DNA of 55,581 nucleotides, from positions 1-55,581 of the forward strand of contig NZ_BBJJ01000048.1 of the NCBI RefSeq assembly GCF_000739815.1. The letters are read 5' to 3'. Position numbers and translations under genes: made by a program. This DNA is from Paraburkholderia mimosarum LMG 23256 = NBRC 106338 (GTDB lineage: Bacteria > Pseudomonadota > Gammaproteobacteria > Burkholderiales > Burkholderiaceae). Under the pieces are notes generated by a model that saw only the letters and a program-made list of their open reading frames with translations, did not search any database and was not told the origin of the DNA. Positions 52,024 through 55,581 of this stretch are shown here, piece after piece (within the stretch, counting starts at the first letter, position 1; the number at the start of each line of letters is the position of its first letter).

Positions 52024-54019
52024 GGCCGGCTCCGCTTGCTGCGCCCACGTCCTGCACGCTCTGCGGCTCGCGCTGGACAAGCAGACGTTCAGGCCATAGC
52101 CAGATCAGCATCGCGACGCCGCAAGCCGCCGCCATGAGCCCGGTGATAATCCAGGCGTGCAGCAGCATGGCGACGAACAGCAACGCACTGAACAAGCCGA
52201 GCAGTAACGGCGCGTAAGAGTCGCTCGGCATCTTGAGGATGATGTCCGGCTTTGCATCGAGCGACGTCGTGCCGAGCGCCTCGCGGCCATGGTCGAGCAG
52301 GAAGCCTGTGTCGAGCTTCGAGCGGCCGCCCCCGCCGATGCGGTCCTCCCACAGCGGATTGCGGGTGGCGACGAACGGCACCACGGCGAAGTTATACGGC
52401 GGAGGCGGCGACGGCACTGACCATTCGAGCGTCGCGGCGTCCCAGGGATTGTCGCCGGCCGGTGCGCCGCGCCGCAGGCTCACCGCCATGTCGATCAGAA
52501 ATATCAGAATGCCCACGGCGAACACGAACGAACCGATTGTCGTCACCAGATTGCTCGTGTTCCAGCCCATGTTGTCGGGGTAGGTATAAATACGGCGCGG
52601 CATGCCGAGAAGACCCGAGATATGCATCGGGAAGAAGCCGACGTTGAAGCCAATGAAGGTGACCCAGAACGCAAGCTTGCCGAGCCGCTCGTTCGTCATG
52701 CGTCCGGTGAACTTGGGGAACCAGTAGTAGATGCCGCCGAGTACCGGGAATACGTTGATGCCGAGCAGCACATAGTGCAGATGCGCGACCACGAAGTAGG
52801 TATCGGTGAGTTGCCAGTCGAACGGCACAGCGGCGGTCATCACGCCCGACACGCCGCCTGTCACGAACATCAGCACGAAGCCCGCGAAGAACAGGAACGG
52901 CACGCGAAAGACAGGCCGTCCGAGCCAGATGGTCGCGATCCATGCAAACGTCGCGACCGCGCTCGGGATCGAGATGAGCATGCTGGCCGCGCCGAAAAAC
53001 GCGAGCGCAAGCGGCGGAATACCGGTTGCGAACATATGATGGATCCACACGACAAAGCCGATCATCATCGTGGCCACGGTGGACACCGCCACCGGCGTGT
53101 AACCAACGAGCGGACGCCGGCAAAAGGTAGGCAGCGCGTCGGAGACGATGCCCATTGCCGGCAGCACGACGACATACACCCACGGGTGCGCGAAAATCCA
53201 GAACATGTGCTGCCATAGCAACGGACGGCCGCCGTTCGCCACATCGAAGAAATGAGTGCCGACTTGCCGGTCGAGCCACAGCATGAGAAACGCGAGACTA
53301 ACCGACGGCACCGCGACCAGGTTGGCCGCCGACGCCGTCAGGGTGCCCCAGACGAGGATCGGCAGCCGGTCGATCGACATGCCCGGCGCCCGCATACGCA
53401 GGAGCGTCACCACGAAGTTGACCGACCCCACCGTGGTCGATATGCCGAGCAGCACCATGCCTAGCGCGTAGACGTCGATGTTCGGCCCCGTGTTGTATTC
53501 GAGACTCGCGAGCGGCACGTAGTTGAACCAGCCCGCGTCAGGCGCCTGACCGAGCGGAAAGCTCGCGTAGAGGAAGAGTCCGGCAAACAGAAAGACCCAA
53601 TACGAGAGCGCATTTAGGCGCGGAAACGCCATGTCGCGTGCGCCGAGTACGAGCGGCCACAGGTAGTTCGAGAACCCCGACAGCACCGGCAGCGCATACA
53701 GGAAAATCATGGTGATGCCGTGCATCGTGAACAGCTGGTTGTACTGCTCCGGCGACAGCAGATGCGAGTTCGGCCGCGCAAGCTGAACTCGCATCACGAG
53801 CGCCTCGACGCCGCCTGCGATCAGAAAGATGAACGCCGTGACGATGTAGCGAACGCCAATGCTCTTATGGTCCACGGTGGACAGCCAGCCGCGCCAGCCG
53901 TGCTCCGTTTTCCATAGCTCGCGCAGCCGCTTTTCGCGCTCGGAGCCTTGCGGCATGCGGCCCACTTCCGGCCGGCGCGCGAGCCGCAAGTCAGGTGGCG
54001 GGGGTGCGAGGTCGGCCAT
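52016..54019 (-). CDS. ctaD: Haem-copper oxidase subunit I with altered proton-channel residues
   Basis: The 667-residue protein is the catalytic subunit that reduces oxygen to water. Haem and copper ligands are present: H100 (TMHGITM), H278 and Y282, H327-H328 (IHHMFATG), H413 and H415 (AHLHYVL). However, the HPEVY motif reads HPWVY (W280), and the segment normally ending PTGIK reads IPSAVATFAW, so the D-channel glutamate and K-channel lysine are both replaced. D129 at the D-channel entry is kept (LGARDMAFPRLN). A 130-residue C-terminal extension has two more membrane segments, resembling a fused subunit IV. AAGGAAAAAC precedes ATG 54019. Confidence 0.9.
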   Translation of the reverse strand: MADLAPPPPDLRLARRPEVGRMPQGSEREKRLRELWKTEHGWRGWLSTVDHKSIGVRYIVTAFIFLIAGGVEALVMRVQLARPNSHLLSPEQYNQLFTMHGITMIFLYALPVLSGFSNYLWPLVLGARDMAFPRLNALSYWVFLFAGLFLYASFPLGQAPDAGWFNYVPLASLEYNTGPNIDVYALGMVLLGISTTVGSVNFVVTLLRMRAPGMSIDRLPILVWGTLTASAANLVAVPSVSLAFLMLWLDRQVGTHFFDVANGGRPLLWQHMFWIFAHPWVYVVVLPAMGIVSDALPTFCRRPLVGYTPVAVSTVATMMIGFVVWIHHMFATGIPPLALAFFGAASMLISIPSAVATFAWIATIWLGRPVFRVPFLFFAGFVLMFVTGGVSGVMTAAVPFDWQLTDTYFVVAHLHYVLLGINVFPVLGGIYYWFPKFTGRMTNERLGKLAFWVTFIGFNVGFFPMHISGLLGMPRRIYTYPDNMGWNTSNLVTTIGSFVFAVGILIFLIDMAVSLRRGAPAGDNPWDAATLEWSVPSPPPPYNFAVVPFVATRNPLWEDRIGGGGRSKLDTGFLLDHGREALGTTSLDAKPDIILKMPSDSYAPLLLGLFSALLFVAMLLHAWIITGLMAAACGVAMLIWLWPERLLVQREPQSVQDVGAASGAGHE

Positions 54020-54052
54020 GTTTTTCCTTGTCTGATAGCACTGAACGGTGCG

Positions 54053-55087
54053 CTAGCGAAGCGTCGCGAGATACGCGGAGAGCGCCGCGGCGTCTTGCGC
54101 CTTGAGCGTAAAGCTCGGCATCAACGAATCGGGTTTGATCTGCTGCGCGTGTCGAATCCAGTCGAGCAGATGCTCCGGCGTGTTCGTCAAGGTGCCCGCT
54201 GCGAGTCGCTCGCGGGAGCCCACATGCGTGAGGTCCGGCGCGTGCATGCCGGCCGCGTCGCTGCCGCGTACCGTATGGCAGCCGGCGCAGCGATCCATGA
54301 AGATTTTTTGACCCGCTTGCACCGCGTCGTCAACGGGCACGGCTGCCTGACGCAATTGTGCGGCGCGCCAGGCATCGAACTCGGCTCGCGGTTGCGCGAC
54401 CACGTCGAATGCCATATGGGCATGCTGCGCGCCGCAGAACTGCGTGCATTGCCCGCGATAGACGCCGGGCGTGTCGGCCTCGATCCATTGCCTGTTGGTT
54501 TGCCCCGGGATGGCCTGTGTCTTGCCCGCAAGCCGTGGCACCCAGAACGCGTGAATCACGTCGGCGCTCTTGAGCCCGATGCGCACCGGCACACCGACCG
54601 GAATGTGAATTTCGTTGGCGGTCACGAAACGGTTATCGGCGTCGGAGTCGTCGGCGTAGTCGACTTTCCACCACCAGTCGTATGCAGTAACGGTGATGTT
54701 CAGGCCCGGCGTGAGCGTAGGTTGCGCGACCGCCTGCAAGGTGACGAGCGTGTAAGCAAGCGACACCAGCAACGCGACCGTCGACACGCCGACGCCAATA
54801 GAGAGCCAGCGCATGCCGCCCTCTTCCTTGCCGATGGCGCGCGAAGCGGCTTCGGGACGGCGCCGCGCCATTGCCACCGTGAGTAGCAACGCGATGATGA
54901 TGACGACCGCCACACACATTGCGGCCAGACCCCAGCCGAGGTGCATTGTCGGTGTGGCCGCAGGGCCGGCGGCATGCAGGAAATAGTCAAGCGGCGCGTC
55001 GGCGTACGCGAGCGGCGACGCGACAAGCGTCCCTTGCGCGCTGATATAGAGCAGCCTGCGGCTGCGCGACTTCAGCGCAACGCCCAC
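54053..55087 (-). CDS. ctaC: Cytochrome c oxidase subunit II with fused cytochrome c (caa3 type)
   Basis: The 344-residue protein has a signal peptide (KSRSRRLLYISAQGTLVASPLAYA), two membrane segments, a cupredoxin domain with the CuA ligands in CTQFCGAQHAHM, and a C-terminal cytochrome c with CAGCH. That fusion defines caa3-type oxidases. I chose GTG 55087 because GGGAG lies just before it and a signal peptide follows; an in-frame ATG at 55186 would add 33 residues that do not look like a signal. The start overlaps a short upstream ORF by 16 nt. Confidence 0.85.
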   Translation of the reverse strand: MGVALKSRSRRLLYISAQGTLVASPLAYADAPLDYFLHAAGPAATPTMHLGWGLAAMCVAVVIIIALLLTVAMARRRPEAASRAIGKEEGGMRWLSIGVGVSTVALLVSLAYTLVTLQAVAQPTLTPGLNITVTAYDWWWKVDYADDSDADNRFVTANEIHIPVGVPVRIGLKSADVIHAFWVPRLAGKTQAIPGQTNRQWIEADTPGVYRGQCTQFCGAQHAHMAFDVVAQPRAEFDAWRAAQLRQAAVPVDDAVQAGQKIFMDRCAGCHTVRGSDAAGMHAPDLTHVGSRERLAAGTLTNTPEHLLDWIRHAQQIKPDSLMPSFTLKAQDAAALSAYLATLR

Positions 55088-55242
55088 GACCGCTCCCTGC
55101 GCGCGCCAGGCGCTCCAACATTCGGTGCACTGCGGCGGTCTGATGCGTAGACCAGCAGCGACGGAGCGACGCCTGTTTGCACACATTTACGCGGACACTT
55201 GTTCGGGCCTTCCGCAAGCGCATCACTGACCGTCTGACTCAT
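55072..55242 (-). CDS. Short ORF (56 aa) upstream of and overlapping oxidase subunit II
   Basis: The ORF starts MSQTVSDALAEGPNKC behind an excellent GCAGGAGAAAAAG ribosome site, contains a KCPRKC cysteine pair, and ends RRERSWALR with a stop 16 nt inside the subunit II gene. It is the only good ribosome site in the subunit II leader. It may be a leader peptide that couples translation, a small cysteine protein, or a relic of an older start for subunit II. Confidence 0.4.
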   Translation of the reverse strand: MSQTVSDALAEGPNKCPRKCVQTGVAPSLLVYASDRRSAPNVGAPGARRERSWALR

Positions 55243-55581
55243 CTTTTTCTCCTGCTTCTTAGCGCCCGGGTGGTGCGATTTCTTTCCAACCTGAAAACGT
55301 CACGTCATGACACATCGCAAGAAGCTTGCCTGAGGCAGGGGGCGTCGCCACTACCTGCCAGAGCGCTTCCGTTAGCACACACATGGGATTTATCCGACCC
55401 GTCATGGCCAAAATCGCACGACGTTACGACCGACGATGTAACTTGCGCCACCTCCTCGTTGAGCTGCTGCAAACGCTTTCCCAACAAGCTGATTACGACG
55501 CTGTCAGTTGCCCTAAAACGAGAGCAAGGCACATTCGCATGCCGATCGAGCCACCGGCATATTAGATCACGATGATTGCGG
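55243..55581. other. Window end, no supported gene
   Basis: These 339 bp upstream of the oxidase unit show only short chance frames. They should hold the promoter of the oxidase operon, but no clear -35/-10 pair was identified. Confidence 0.4.

Overview
The window looks like a high-GC Burkholderiales genome (Burkholderiaceae, such as Paraburkholderia, Burkholderia, Caballeronia or Cupriavidus). The evidence is uniformly GC-rich third positions, AGGAG-type ribosome sites, and gene orders recalled from the C2-sulfonate clusters of Cupriavidus necator (sauRSTU, ise genes, xsc-pta). No rRNA, tRNA or CRISPR array was seen.

Region 1 (1-7431) is a complete Tn3-family transposon whose first base is base 1 of the window. 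It has 38-bp terminal inverted repeats, a DDE transposase, two accessory genes overlapping the transposase end to end, a divergent hypothetical gene, and a tyrosine recombinase with a palindromic core-site candidate just upstream. Its right end sits inside soeA, so the sulfite dehydrogenase catalytic subunit has lost its N-terminal part in this window.

Region 2 (7432-37997) is a C2-sulfonate catabolic island. SauU/SauT/SauS would import sulfoacetate and reduce it through sulfoacetyl-CoA to sulfoacetaldehyde. IseU/IseJ would import isethionate and oxidise it to sulfoacetaldehyde. A flavin oxidoreductase with an amino-acid-type permease may feed an aminosulfonate into the same pool. Xsc converts sulfoacetaldehyde to sulfite plus acetyl phosphate, Pta makes acetyl-CoA, and a TauE-type exporter and SoeABC would handle the sulfite. 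Two IclR regulators, one MocR/TauR-like regulator and a sulfonate-type ABC transporter complete the set. The most unusual part is a CobS/CobT-like ATPase-VWA pair, with no CobN, in the same run of genes as the flavin oxidoreductase and permease.

Region 3 (37998-40131) is a scar zone: a CcbP-type small gene, non-coding stretches, and an IS481-family element whose transposase is frameshifted and lacks its N-terminal domain.

Region 4 (40154-49092) is a tight seven-gene minus-strand run: TPP oxidase/decarboxylase, enolase-superfamily dehydratase, an internally duplicated membrane protein, gluconate-dehydrogenase-like small and large subunits, an SDR, and a GH15 glucosidase. Region 5 (49546-55242) encodes a caa3-type terminal oxidase with a three-haem cytochrome c. 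Its subunit I lacks the usual HPEVY glutamate and the K-channel lysine.
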